DNA of 64,000 nucleotides from Tenacibaculum sp. 190524A05c. Its GTDB lineage: Bacteria; Bacteroidota; Bacteroidia; Flavobacteriales; Flavobacteriaceae. The notes beneath the pieces were generated by a model. That model was given only the letters and a program-made list of their open reading frames with translations, was not told where the DNA came from and did not search any database. Shown piece after piece: positions 37,573 to 46,848 of the stretch (within the stretch, counting starts at the first letter, position 1; each line of letters opens with the position of its first letter). Location of the stretch: the NCBI RefSeq assembly GCF_964036595.1, contig NZ_OZ038523.1, forward strand, positions 3,912,501-3,976,500, in the 5' to 3' direction. The position numbers were made by a program, and so were the translations under genes.

Positions 37573-38223
37573 CTATTCGATATAAGCATTTACCTCATAA
37601 GAGATATTTTTTTCAAGATAAGGATCGTACTTACTTATGCTTAATACTACATTACCTTGAAATCCTTTTTTGTTGATTTGAGTTGCTGGAAATCCTTCAA
37701 AGTTATCTGCTGCGAATAATTCGCCGTTTTCACTTATTACTTCACCTTTTTCAGTAGTTAATTTAACAACAACTTTTTCGATATTTTTATTAAACAAGAT
37801 GAAATCATAGTTTGTTAAAGGAATTCTACAGCTCGTAGTTCTTTTAGGACATGGAACTGGTGGAGGTGGAAGTTTAGGCATAACCGGACGAATTTGAACA
37901 AACTCTAGTGTTTTTTCGTTCTCCTTAATTTCCTTTTGTAGTTGCTCTAATTTTTCAATTAAATCTTCTTCTCCTTCTTCTATTTTTAGTAAATATTCTT
38001 CCTTAAGTTGATATTGTTTGGCAAGAGTAGATTCTAAATAATAGATATACAAATGTTCTTCATAATACGTGTTCTCGACATTTGGTTCTTCTTCAGAAGA
38101 TCTCTGAGCTTGCTTAAGTTCTGATCTTTGTTGTTCGTTTTCCAATGTTTCTGTGTCAGCGTTGTTAGAGCATGAAAAAATTAACAAAGGAGCAATTAGT
38201 AATTTTAATAGTGATGTTTTCAT
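37573..38223 (-). CDS. Lipoprotein with a coiled-coil and proline-rich segment
   Basis: A 216-aa lipoprotein: lipobox LIFSC (cysteine at 18), a Gln/Glu-rich acidic coiled region (about 22-105), a proline-rich PPPPVPCP segment with a nearby second cysteine (CPKRTTSC), then a beta-rich C-terminal domain (about 130-216). Function is unknown. It is 55 bases upstream of the CHAT gene on the same strand, so the two may be co-transcribed and work together. Confidence 0.72.
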   Translation of the reverse strand: MKTSLLKLLIAPLLIFSCSNNADTETLENEQQRSELKQAQRSSEEEPNVENTYYEEHLYIYYLESTLAKQYQLKEEYLLKIEEGEEDLIEKLEQLQKEIKENEKTLEFVQIRPVMPKLPPPPVPCPKRTTSCRIPLTNYDFILFNKNIEKVVVKLTTEKGEVISENGELFAADNFEGFPATQINKKGFQGNVVLSISKYDPYLEKNISYEVNAYIE

Positions 38224-38310
38224 TTTTTCGTTTTATATATTATATGTTCCTATTCGTTAGTGTAAACGAAACTTGAAAGGTTAACAAAAAAACAAAAAAA
38301 AAGTAAAATT

Positions 38311-38694
38311 TTAGCTTTTTACGGCAATCATACTAATTTCAACATTCACAAACTTAGGTAAGTTAGCTACTTCTACAGTTTCTCTTGCAGGTGCATTTTC
38401 ATCATTAAAATACGAGCCATAAACCTCATTAATTTGAGAAAAATTGTTCATGTCAGAAATGAAAATCGAAGTCTTAATCACATTTTCAAAAGTCATTCCA
38501 CCTGCATCTAAAACAGCTTTCATGTTTTCCATTACTTGCTTAGTTTCAGTTTTAATATCATCTAAAACTAATTCTCCTGTTTCAGGATTAATAGCGATTT
38601 GACCTGAAGTATATAATGTGTTTCCTGATAATACTGCCTGGTTATATGGGCCTATTGGTGCAGGTGCTTTACTTGTGTTGATTATTTTTTTCAT
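38311..38694 (-). CDS. ridA: RidA-family reactive imine deaminase
   Basis: A 127-aa protein of the RidA (YjgF/YER057c) family, which hydrolyses reactive 2-aminoacrylate and related imines. Family motifs are the N-terminal SKAPAPIGPYNQAV, TSGQIAINPETGEL, and PARETVEVANLP with the substrate-binding arginine (R104). Length is typical. It is downstream of lptD by 22 bases on the same strand. Confidence 0.95.
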   Translation of the reverse strand: MKKIINTSKAPAPIGPYNQAVLSGNTLYTSGQIAINPETGELVLDDIKTETKQVMENMKAVLDAGGMTFENVIKTSIFISDMNNFSQINEVYGSYFNDENAPARETVEVANLPKFVNVEISMIAVKS

Positions 38695-38716
38695 CGAAAT
38701 TAGGTTAGAGTTGTTT

Positions 38717-41434
38717 TTAAAATAAACGTCTATCTGGTGGTTGGTTTTTATCCCATTTTAAGTCACTTAACATAGATGATTTAATTCCTATGAAGAAGTA
38801 GTAAGATGTAAATCTTCCGAAAGGAGTCCAGTTGAAATTGAATCTCCAACTATCTAAGTCTCTAGTAAAATTAAATGTAGCATTTGTAAATGCTCCCTCG
38901 GTAAAGTTATATCCAGAGTTTACACCTAATTTCCACTTTGGAGTTAAATCAATACTTCCATTAAATGAAGTAACGTGATTTCTAATACCAGCAGAACTAA
39001 TACCATTATTATTATAAGCAATACCATAAGTAAAACTTAAGTTCCAAGGCATTTTATTATTGTAGAGTTCGGCGACTTTTTCTTCACGTTTGCCCGATTT
39101 ACCAGTGGATGCTCTGTTTGCAAAATCACGATTAGGATTAGTATTTGTTCCTAATGGATCTGGTAAATTATTGCTATCGGTATTGTTGTTTTGATCTTCT
39201 TTTTTATCGTCGTCCTTCTTTTCAAAATCTTTACTAGATAAAGAATAACCTGTAGTTAGTGATAAGTTTTCCAATCTAAAAAGTCCAGGGTTAAACTTAT
39301 TTATTCTTTGGCCACTTTCGTTCAGTTGATAAGGATCCATTGTTCCACTGAAATTCAGCATCATTTTATTTTTAAATAATGGAATACCCATGTTGAAATT
39401 TACTTTACTCCAACGTACAGAATCAGCAGCAATATTATAACTCGTACTAAAATTCAAGTTATTAATAAGTGTAACTTTTCGATCTTCTTCATCACTATCC
39501 TCATCTTTAGGTTTTACCTTAGCTTCTAAAGTATTGTTTACAGCAAAGGTTAATAAGTTAGAAACACCAGATTGTGGAGTTCCATAAATTCCTCCTTCAA
39601 ATGGAGTATAGGTTAATAAGTCTGTTGGATCATCACTTTGCTGAACGGTAAGTTCGTGTTGCTCCGCGAAATTTGGTCGGAATGACCAAGAAACTGTTGG
39701 TATGATGGTATGACGAAGAGCACTTACACGCCCTTTTTTAAACGAAAAGTTACCATAGATTCGCGTGTTAAGAGAAACTCCAAAGTTATATCCGTTGAAT
39801 CTGTTGAAACCACTAATAGTATCGTTCACAACAGTTCCTGAATTTCCTGCTGCCGTATTTGGAATTGATGTGTCGTATCTTTTACGAATACTATTAAAGT
39901 ACCATACATCACTATAATTAAAAGAAGGTGTTAATGTGAAATATTTAAAAGCTTTAATATTCGTATTTGCTCTAACTTCATGTCTAATTCCTGATCTAGC
40001 TCCTTCGAACATTTTAGAAGTTAAAAAGTCTTCTTCGTTTGTATTAATGTCTAATCTACCTTGAAGGTTATAGTTCGTTCCAATTTTTTGAATTGGATTC
40101 TTTTTTACTCCACCTTTTCCTGCAAAAGGATAAATTCTATCCATATTAACCTGTACGGATGGCAAAGTCATTGTAATACTTTCGTTATTTGAGTTTTGTT
40201 GATGACTTAATGTAACTGTTGTATTAAATGGAGTACCGACAAAGTTTTTATAATAACTAATAGAAGAGTTAAAACTGTTGTTGAATTGCTGTCCTTGATC
40301 AATTTGATTTAAGGATTGCCTAAAGAATTGACTACTACTACTTAAATTAACCGAAGCAGTTAAGTTTGAATTCGGACTCGTTTTTGGATCTTGTCTATGA
40401 CTCCACGAGATATTATAGTTTGCAGATTTGGAAAAATCACTAAATCCTTTAATTCCATTGGTCAAATTCTGATATCTAAAACTTAGTCTACCAGAATATT
40501 TATAACGCGCTCTATAGGATGAGTTCGAATTAATTGCCCAACTCCCGTTAGAATAAATATCTCCCGTTAATTCTAAATCAAAATAGTCATTAACTGCAAA
40601 ATAGTATCCACCATTTTGTAAAAAGAATCCTTGTTGATTGTTTTCTCCCCAAGTAGGAATTATAAAACCAGAAGTTCTTCCTTTAGTTAAAGGAAAATAT
40701 GCAAAAGGTAAATATAAAGGTGTAGGTACATCTGCAAGTACTAAATTACTTCCTCCAACTATAATTTTTTTTCCAGGAACTAATTTGGCTTTGTTTGTGG
40801 CGATATAATAATCTGGAATTTTTTTCTTTGAAGTGGTAAAACGTAATTTACTCATATATACAGTTGAGTCATTTATACGTTTCGTTTTTTCACCATAAGT
40901 AATCATTTCACCTTGAACAGTTTTAATTCCGTAAATAAGAGCTTTCTCACTTTTGAAATTATATAGAATAGAATCTTGTTCTGATTCTTGATTCCCTTGT
41001 TTGAAAACAGGTCGTTGTACATATCCTGTACTATCCTTTATTCCTGTTGCATAAACAGTGTTGTTTTTATAATCTATAATTATTTTACCTGCTTTCAAGT
41101 TAATGTCACCATAGTCAACTTCAGCTTCATTATATAAAGTAATCGTTTTGTTTTTTGCGTTTTGAATAGTGTAATCTTGAGCATTGTGCAGAATTTTATA
41201 CTCAATAACTTCCTTTGGTTTAATGATAGAATCAGAACGAGTAGAATCAACTTCTACCGTAGGTTTCTTTCCTTTTTTTAAGTCAACTTGTGCTTTTTTG
41301 CTAATTGTTTTGGCTGAATCCTTTTTAATAGCGTCTTGTTTTGGAATCTCATTTTTTCCAAGTTCCTGAGCTATACCTTTTTGAAAACAAAAAAAGGATA
41401 AAACTAAAAGTATGTACAATGTATTTGCTTTCAA
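38717..41434 (-). CDS. lptD: LPS-assembly protein LptD
   Basis: Outer-membrane protein that delivers lipopolysaccharide to the cell surface. At 905 aa it has an N-terminal signal, a linker, an OstA-like periplasmic domain (about 90-250, e.g. VDYGDINLKAGKIIIDYKNNTVYATG), and the large C-terminal barrel (e.g. YPFAGKGG, YSDVWYF). A linker rich in D, K and N (about 745-770) is low complexity. The start appears to be TTG at 41434; upstream in-frame codons offer no ATG. It is divergent from the amidase gene with 91 bases between them, a neighbourhood seen in other flavobacteria. Confidence 0.93.
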   Translation of the reverse strand: MKANTLYILLVLSFFCFQKGIAQELGKNEIPKQDAIKKDSAKTISKKAQVDLKKGKKPTVEVDSTRSDSIIKPKEVIEYKILHNAQDYTIQNAKNKTITLYNEAEVDYGDINLKAGKIIIDYKNNTVYATGIKDSTGYVQRPVFKQGNQESEQDSILYNFKSEKALIYGIKTVQGEMITYGEKTKRINDSTVYMSKLRFTTSKKKIPDYYIATNKAKLVPGKKIIVGGSNLVLADVPTPLYLPFAYFPLTKGRTSGFIIPTWGENNQQGFFLQNGGYYFAVNDYFDLELTGDIYSNGSWAINSNSSYRARYKYSGRLSFRYQNLTNGIKGFSDFSKSANYNISWSHRQDPKTSPNSNLTASVNLSSSSQFFRQSLNQIDQGQQFNNSFNSSISYYKNFVGTPFNTTVTLSHQQNSNNESITMTLPSVQVNMDRIYPFAGKGGVKKNPIQKIGTNYNLQGRLDINTNEEDFLTSKMFEGARSGIRHEVRANTNIKAFKYFTLTPSFNYSDVWYFNSIRKRYDTSIPNTAAGNSGTVVNDTISGFNRFNGYNFGVSLNTRIYGNFSFKKGRVSALRHTIIPTVSWSFRPNFAEQHELTVQQSDDPTDLLTYTPFEGGIYGTPQSGVSNLLTFAVNNTLEAKVKPKDEDSDEEDRKVTLINNLNFSTSYNIAADSVRWSKVNFNMGIPLFKNKMMLNFSGTMDPYQLNESGQRINKFNPGLFRLENLSLTTGYSLSSKDFEKKDDDKKEDQNNNTDSNNLPDPLGTNTNPNRDFANRASTGKSGKREEKVAELYNNKMPWNLSFTYGIAYNNNGISSAGIRNHVTSFNGSIDLTPKWKLGVNSGYNFTEGAFTNATFNFTRDLDSWRFNFNWTPFGRFTSYYFFIGIKSSMLSDLKWDKNQPPDRRLF

Positions 41435-41525
41435 CCCGATAAATGCTATTTTTGTGTGAAATAAAAGTATGGCTCAATATTTGGAGTACCAAATTTCAGA
41501 AGCCAAAAATAGTTAAATTTTATTG

Positions 41526-42941
41526 ATGCAATTCTTAAAATTCAGCAAATATAAAAGCAACATATCTTCTTTGTGTTTTGTTTTGTTTTCAATCTTTTTT
41601 ATTTCAAATCATTTTGAAGTAAATGCACAAAAAAAATATACAGTTGTTTTAGATGCAGGTCATGGGGGAAAAGATCCTGGAAATTTAGGTAACGGTTATA
41701 AAGAATCGATTATAGCTCTTAAAGTTGTTCTTGAGGTTGGTAAAAAGCTTAAGAAGAACAAAGAGATCAATGTAATTTTTACGAGAAACAAGGATGTTTT
41801 TGTTGAATTACACAATCGAGCTAAAATAGCCAATGATAGTAAGGCAGATTTATTTGTGTCTGTACATTGTGATTCTTATACCAATCCTAGAGCTCATGGA
41901 GCAGGTACTTTTGTTTTAGGATTAAGTGGGAATAAACAAAACTTAGAAATTGCTAAAAGAGAGAACTCTGTAATTTTATTAGAGGATAATTATAAACAGA
42001 ATTATGATTACGATCCGAATTCTCCAGAATCGGTTATCAGTTTATCTATGTTACAAGAGGAAAATCTTGATGAAAGTTTAGAGTTTGCAAGTATCGTTCA
42101 GAAAAACTTTAGGACAGCAAAAAGATTTGGACGTAGTGTAAAACAAAACAATTTTCTGGTATTGAGAGAAACGGTTATGCCAAGTGTTTTAATTGAGCTT
42201 GGGTTTTTAACGAATAAAGCAGAAGGGAAGTTTTTAAATTCTAGTTCTGGTCAAATAAGAATGGCAGGAGCAATTGCTCAAGGTATAGAAAGATATGTTG
42301 AAAGACTTAAGTTAAATACTCTAGAAGATAAAAAAGCTGCCAATAAAGGAAGTGCTGGGAAAAAGAAGAATAACAGTGTAGCTCTTGTAACTGTTGTTGA
42401 GAGAAAAAAAACTTATGAGAGAAATACAAAGCCTAAGAGTAATTTAGATAGTAAGGATTTTAAAGTTGTAGTTACTCCTCCAAAGAAAAAAGTTAAAGAA
42501 GTTAAGTCGGTTAAGAAACCTGAAACTAAAAAAAGTATACCAAAAGAAAATACTCCTAAAGTAACTCCACCTAAAAAGGAAATTAAAGAGACTGTTGTAG
42601 TTAAGAAGGAAGAACCTAAACCAAAAACAACTCCGTCTAAGAAAGTTGCTGAGTCTGTTAAGAAAGTATCTAATAAGCCTGAGCAAATTGAGTTTAAAGT
42701 TCAAATTGCAGCTTCTAAGAGATACTTATCTCAGGATAATTTTAATTTCAGAGGGTTAGAAAATGTAGAGGTGCTTGTAATAGACGAATACTACAAATAT
42801 TATTACGGATCTTCAGAAAGCTTTAAAAAAGCGAAAGTAGCTCTTGTAAAAGCTAGAGAAGCTGGGCATAAAGATGCGTTTATTGTCGCTTTTGCCGATG
42901 GAACTAAAATATCGGTGCGAGAAGCCTTAAAAAAACAATAA
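41526..42941 (+). CDS. N-acetylmuramoyl-L-alanine amidase with C-terminal SPOR-like domain
   Basis: A 471-aa secreted cell-wall hydrolase. The signal is about 1-35 (ending NAQK). The Amidase_3 domain (about 37-255) shows the zinc ligands in VLDAGHGGKDPGN, an E in NGYKES, the histidine in SVHCDSYTN and the glutamate in VLIELGFLTN. A long basic linker rich in K, P, E and V (about 260-395) follows, then a beta-rich domain (about 396-471) like SPOR, which binds denuded glycan strands at the septum. The ATG at 41526 is chosen over TTG at 41523. Confidence 0.93.
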   Translation: MQFLKFSKYKSNISSLCFVLFSIFFISNHFEVNAQKKYTVVLDAGHGGKDPGNLGNGYKESIIALKVVLEVGKKLKKNKEINVIFTRNKDVFVELHNRAKIANDSKADLFVSVHCDSYTNPRAHGAGTFVLGLSGNKQNLEIAKRENSVILLEDNYKQNYDYDPNSPESVISLSMLQEENLDESLEFASIVQKNFRTAKRFGRSVKQNNFLVLRETVMPSVLIELGFLTNKAEGKFLNSSSGQIRMAGAIAQGIERYVERLKLNTLEDKKAANKGSAGKKKNNSVALVTVVERKKTYERNTKPKSNLDSKDFKVVVTPPKKKVKEVKSVKKPETKKSIPKENTPKVTPPKKEIKETVVVKKEEPKPKTTPSKKVAESVKKVSNKPEQIEFKVQIAASKRYLSQDNFNFRGLENVEVLVIDEYYKYYYGSSESFKKAKVALVKAREAGHKDAFIVAFADGTKISVREALKKQ

Positions 42942-43007
42942 TTTAGAAAAAATCTAATCTATTCTCAAAAAAATAATTAGTAATTTCGTCACTAGCAAAC
43001 TTTGCTT

Positions 43008-43973
43008 ATGTCGAAAGAACTAAAAACAGGAATAATAGCATTATTAATTATAGCTCTAGGTGTTTGGGGGTATAATTTCATGAAGAGACAAGATTTATTT
43101 AGTCCAAACTCACGTTACTTTTTTGTTGAATATAAAAATATTAATGGGTTAAGTGAAGCCAGTGTTGTAACTATAAATGGTTTACAAGTTGGAAAAGTAG
43201 ATGCGATCAACTTTAATGCAGAACCAGGTAAAAGAGGAACTTTATTAGTAAAATTATCTTTAGAAGATAATTTCGAATTTTCAAAAAAGAGTGTTGCTAA
43301 AATTTATTCTGCAGGATTAATGGGCGGTCAAAATTTAGCAATTATTCCTAATTATGAAGGAGAAATGGCCGTTTCAGGTGATTACCTTCAGGGTGAAATA
43401 GAGTCAGATTTATTTTCGTCAGTAGGTGAAAAGTTAAATCCAATACAAGCTAAACTAGAGAATGTTTTAGTGGAAGCAGATTCTTTATTGATTGGATTGA
43501 ATGAGGTTTTAGATAAAAAAGCAAGACAAAGTTTAAATAGAAGCGTTTTAGGTATAGAAAGTACTATTGCTAGTTTAAATAAAACGATGGCAACTTTTAA
43601 TAATGTACTTGAGGAGAACAAATCTAAAATTGGCGTTACTCTAGATAATACCAAAAAAATCACGGAAGATTTTTCAAAGGTTTCTTCTGATTTGGCGAAA
43701 GCAGATTTAGGAGCAACGGTTAAGAAATTAGAATCAACATTATCTAATGTAAATACCTTAATTAAAGGTATTGAAAGTGGTAAAGGAACTGTTGGAAAAC
43801 TTATGTCAGATGATAAGTTGTATACCAACTTAACTAATGCCACTAAGGAAATGGAAGAATTATTAAGAGAAATGAAGTTAAATCCAAAACGTTTTGTGCA
43901 CTTCTCTTTATTCGGTAAAAAACCAAAGCCTTACAACGAAGACAATAACAATAAAAATGTAAGTAATCAATAG
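43008..43973 (+). CDS. MlaD/MCE-family protein
   Basis: A 321-aa protein with one N-terminal membrane helix (about 7-25) and an MCE/MlaD domain (about 35-120; FFVEYKNINGLSEASVVTINGLQVGKVD), then a helical C-terminal coil (about 130-300). MCE proteins form hexameric rings that carry phospholipids between membranes, with an ABC permease MlaE and ATPase MlaF, which are not in this window. ATG at 43008 is used; a TTG two codons earlier is in frame. It follows the amidase gene. Confidence 0.9.
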   Translation: MSKELKTGIIALLIIALGVWGYNFMKRQDLFSPNSRYFFVEYKNINGLSEASVVTINGLQVGKVDAINFNAEPGKRGTLLVKLSLEDNFEFSKKSVAKIYSAGLMGGQNLAIIPNYEGEMAVSGDYLQGEIESDLFSSVGEKLNPIQAKLENVLVEADSLLIGLNEVLDKKARQSLNRSVLGIESTIASLNKTMATFNNVLEENKSKIGVTLDNTKKITEDFSKVSSDLAKADLGATVKKLESTLSNVNTLIKGIESGKGTVGKLMSDDKLYTNLTNATKEMEELLREMKLNPKRFVHFSLFGKKPKPYNEDNNNKNVSNQ

Positions 43974-44047
43974 GTTATTACATTTACTATCATAACAAAC
44001 AACTATACTGTAATTTTAATTAATTAAATTTTATAATCACTATTTAC

Positions 44048-45364
44048 ATGGAAAAATACGTACCAAACATCTTTTTTGCTATTATTTTAATTGCGGGTAT
44101 AGGGTATTTTGTAATGAATGTTCGAAAACTTATTCGCAACATAAAATTAGGAAAGGATATAGACAGAACTGATAGAAAGCCAGAACGTTGGAAAAATATG
44201 GCTAAAATTGCTTTAGGGCAATACAAGATGGTTCGCCGACCTGTATCAGGAATTTTGCATATTGTTGTTTATATCGGTTTCATTCTTATTAATATTGAGA
44301 TGCTCGAAATCGTTATCGATGGTTTATTCGGGACACACCGTGTCTTCCAACCAATAATTGGTAATGGGTTATACGGTTTCTTAATAGGATCATTTGAAAT
44401 TTTAGCATTACTAGTTTTAGTTGCTGTAATTATTTTCTGGTTCAGAAGAAATATTGAAAAAATTAAAAGATTCTGGAATCCTGAAATGGAAGGATGGCCG
44501 AAAAACGATGGTAATATTATCTTATACTTTGAAATCGTTTTAATGACGCTTTTCTTAGTGATGAATGCGACGGATACACCATTCCAAGAGGCAGGAGCAG
44601 GAAATGTAATTTCACAATTTATTGCGCCATGGTTTGATGGTTATTCACATGATGCTCTTCACACGATTGAGAAAACCGCTTGGTGGTTACATATCGTTGG
44701 AATTTTAATATTCTTAAATTATTTATACTATTCAAAGCACTTACACATTTTATTAGCTTTCCCAAATACATTCTTTGCGAATTTAAAACCTAAAGGAGAG
44801 TTCAATAATTTAGAATCAGTTACGAATGAAGTAAAAATGATGATGGATCCTTCAGCTGATCCTTATGCAATGCCAGAAGATGGAGCAGAGGAAGAGGTTC
44901 CGGAAAAATTTGGAGCTTCAGATGTTGCAGATTTAAACTGGGTGCAATTAATGAATGCATATACGTGTACAGAATGTGGACGTTGTACTTCTTCTTGTCC
45001 GGCAAATTTAACAGGGAAGAAACTTTCGCCTCGTAAAATTATGATGGATACACGTGATCGTTTAGAAGAAGTTGGAAAAAATATTGATGCTAACGGAGGT
45101 GAGTTTAAGCCAGATGGAAAGCAATTATTAGATGATTATATTTCAAGAGAGGAACTTTGGGCATGTACAAGTTGTAATGCTTGTGTTCAAGAATGTCCTG
45201 TAAATATCGATCCATTATCTATTATTATGGATATGAGAAGATATTTAGTAATGGAAGAGTCTGCTGCGCCACAAGAATTGAACATGATGATGACAAACAT
45301 CGAGAACAATGGTGCGCCTTGGCAGTATAGTCAAATGGATAGATTAAACTGGAAAGACGAATAA
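44048..45364 (+). CDS. Membrane-bound iron-sulfur oxidoreductase subunit (NarI-like + 2 x 4Fe-4S)
   Basis: A 438-aa protein with about five membrane helices in residues 5-235 (a NarI/DsrM-like quinone/heme module; histidines at 71, 201, 205, 215 and 231-233 could bind heme) and a C-terminal dicluster domain: CTECGRCTSSCP at 307-318 and CTSCNACVQECP at 373-384. This resembles a fusion of DsrM with the Fe-S domain of DsrK/HdrD. It probably exchanges electrons with menaquinone and passes them to the next protein. The donor is unknown. Confidence 0.85.
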   Translation: MEKYVPNIFFAIILIAGIGYFVMNVRKLIRNIKLGKDIDRTDRKPERWKNMAKIALGQYKMVRRPVSGILHIVVYIGFILINIEMLEIVIDGLFGTHRVFQPIIGNGLYGFLIGSFEILALLVLVAVIIFWFRRNIEKIKRFWNPEMEGWPKNDGNIILYFEIVLMTLFLVMNATDTPFQEAGAGNVISQFIAPWFDGYSHDALHTIEKTAWWLHIVGILIFLNYLYYSKHLHILLAFPNTFFANLKPKGEFNNLESVTNEVKMMMDPSADPYAMPEDGAEEEVPEKFGASDVADLNWVQLMNAYTCTECGRCTSSCPANLTGKKLSPRKIMMDTRDRLEEVGKNIDANGGEFKPDGKQLLDDYISREELWACTSCNACVQECPVNIDPLSIIMDMRRYLVMEESAAPQELNMMMTNIENNGAPWQYSQMDRLNWKDE

Positions 45365-45430
45365 TCTTCAATTTAATTATCAAACTAATTTTTATTTTAA
45401 TTTAAAGATCAACTTAAACGATACAATATT

Positions 45431-46210
45431 ATGAACGTACCAACAATGGCAGATATGATGGCTCAAGGAAAACAACCAGAAGTGTTGTTTTGGGTAGGAG
45501 CTGCAGGTAGTTACGATGATAGAGCCAAAAAAATAACTAAATCTTTCGTTAAGATTTTACACCAAGCTAATGTTGATTTTGCAGTATTAGGTACAGAAGA
45601 AAGTTCAACAGGAGATGCTGCTAAAAGAGCTGGAAATGAGTTTTTATTTCAGATGCAAGCAATGACAAATATTGAAATTTTAAATGCTTACGAAGTAAAA
45701 ACAATTGTTACTTGTGATCCTCACTCTTTCAATACTTTAAAAAACGAATACCCAAGCTTAGGAGGGAAATATAAAGTATATCACCATACGCAATACATTA
45801 ACAAGTTAATTGCTGATGGTAGATTAAGTATTGAAGGTGAAAACTTAAAAGGAAAACGTTTAACATACCACGATCCTTGTTATTTAGGACGTGCGAATGA
45901 TGTGTATGAAACACCTCGTGATTTAATTCGCCGATTAGGAGTTAAGTCTACAGAAATGAAACGTAATAAATCTACAGCATTATGTTGTGGAGCTGGAGGA
46001 GCGCAAATGTTCAAAGAACCTGAAAAAGGGGATATGGATATTAATATCTTAAGAACAAAAGATGCTTTAGAAACAAATCCAGAAATTATAGCAACAGGTT
46101 GTCCTTATTGTAATACGATGATGACGGATGGTGTGAAGTTCCATTTAAAAGAAGATTCTATTGTTGTTAAAGATATCGCAGAACTAATTGCAGAATCAAA
46201 TAATTTATAA
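45431..46210 (+). CDS. Cysteine-rich (CCG) iron-sulfur protein, N-terminal half degenerate
   Basis: A 259-aa protein of the HdrB/HdrD/LutA CCG class. The C-terminal half has a full cysteine set: C150 (HDPCYLGR), C185-C186 (CCGAGG), C224 and C227 (GCPYC). In the N-terminal half the family pattern V-G-C-A-G-S reads VGAAGS (A24), the E-S-C-T-G-D pattern reads ESSTGD (S59), and C-P-H-C-F-N reads DPHSFN (D96, S99), with a lone C95. One noncubane [4Fe-4S] cluster is therefore probably lost. It follows the membrane subunit with a 66-base gap and likely forms its soluble partner. Confidence 0.85.
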   Translation: MNVPTMADMMAQGKQPEVLFWVGAAGSYDDRAKKITKSFVKILHQANVDFAVLGTEESSTGDAAKRAGNEFLFQMQAMTNIEILNAYEVKTIVTCDPHSFNTLKNEYPSLGGKYKVYHHTQYINKLIADGRLSIEGENLKGKRLTYHDPCYLGRANDVYETPRDLIRRLGVKSTEMKRNKSTALCCGAGGAQMFKEPEKGDMDINILRTKDALETNPEIIATGCPYCNTMMTDGVKFHLKEDSIVVKDIAELIAESNNL

Positions 46211-46220
46211 AATAAAAACT

Positions 46221-46841
46221 ATGTTAAAGAAAATTACGGTCTTATTAATCTCATTATTCTCATTTGCAAATGTAATGGCGCAAGATTCGGCATTAGATAA
46301 AATGGCAAAAGATATTTGTGAGTATTTTAATAAGAACGAGAAGGAGTTTAAAAATATGTCTACTGATGATTTAACAGCAAAGTTAGGTGTTCAGATGGTG
46401 CAGTCTTATTTAAAATATAAAGACGAGTTAGCTAAAGAAGGAATAGTATTTGATTTAACCAAAGGAAGAGCTGAAGGTGAAAAGATGGGAGCGAAAGTAG
46501 GATTAGGAATGGTTAAATTTTGTCCTGATGTTTTAATGGCTATCGCCGGAGACGAAATTTATGAAGATGAAGAAGAGACTCCTGCCGAGTCTTATTTAGA
46601 AGGAACTTTAAGGAAAGTAAGTGGAGATGATTTGTTTATTGTAGAACTTAAAGATACTGATGGTAAGACACAAAAGTTTGTATGGTTAACAAACTTTGAA
46701 GGTTCAGATAAATTAATTGATTTAGGTAAAGATGTAAAAGGAGTTCAAGTAAGAGTAGCGTATACCAACCTTGAATACTTTTCTCCGAAGCTTAAAGAAT
46801 ATATCGTGAGAAAAAAAATCACACGATTAGAATTTTTATAA
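46221..46841 (+). CDS. Secreted protein, unknown function
   Basis: A 206-aa exported protein: signal peptide 1-19 (ending VMAQD). The mature part is acidic; an N-terminal helical region (about 22-110) is followed by a beta-rich domain (about 125-206: GTLRKVSGDDLFIVELKDT, FVWLTNFEGS, VQVRVAYTNLEYFSPKLKEY) that may be a small OB-like barrel. The ATG at 46221 is chosen over an extension to 46188 that overlaps the CCG gene. It lies 10 bases after that gene and 7 before menA. Confidence 0.75.
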   Translation: MLKKITVLLISLFSFANVMAQDSALDKMAKDICEYFNKNEKEFKNMSTDDLTAKLGVQMVQSYLKYKDELAKEGIVFDLTKGRAEGEKMGAKVGLGMVKFCPDVLMAIAGDEIYEDEEETPAESYLEGTLRKVSGDDLFIVELKDTDGKTQKFVWLTNFEGSDKLIDLGKDVKGVQVRVAYTNLEYFSPKLKEYIVRKKITRLEFL

Positions 46842-46848
46842 TAGATAC

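Noticed and set aside
42444-42704. 86-aa minus-strand open frame in the amidase linker
   Set aside because: A mirror of the lysine/proline-rich linker; composition alone keeps it open.
43388-43843. 151-aa minus-strand open frame opposite the MCE gene
   Set aside because: Shadow of a coiled-coil region; the MCE frame on the plus strand is conserved.
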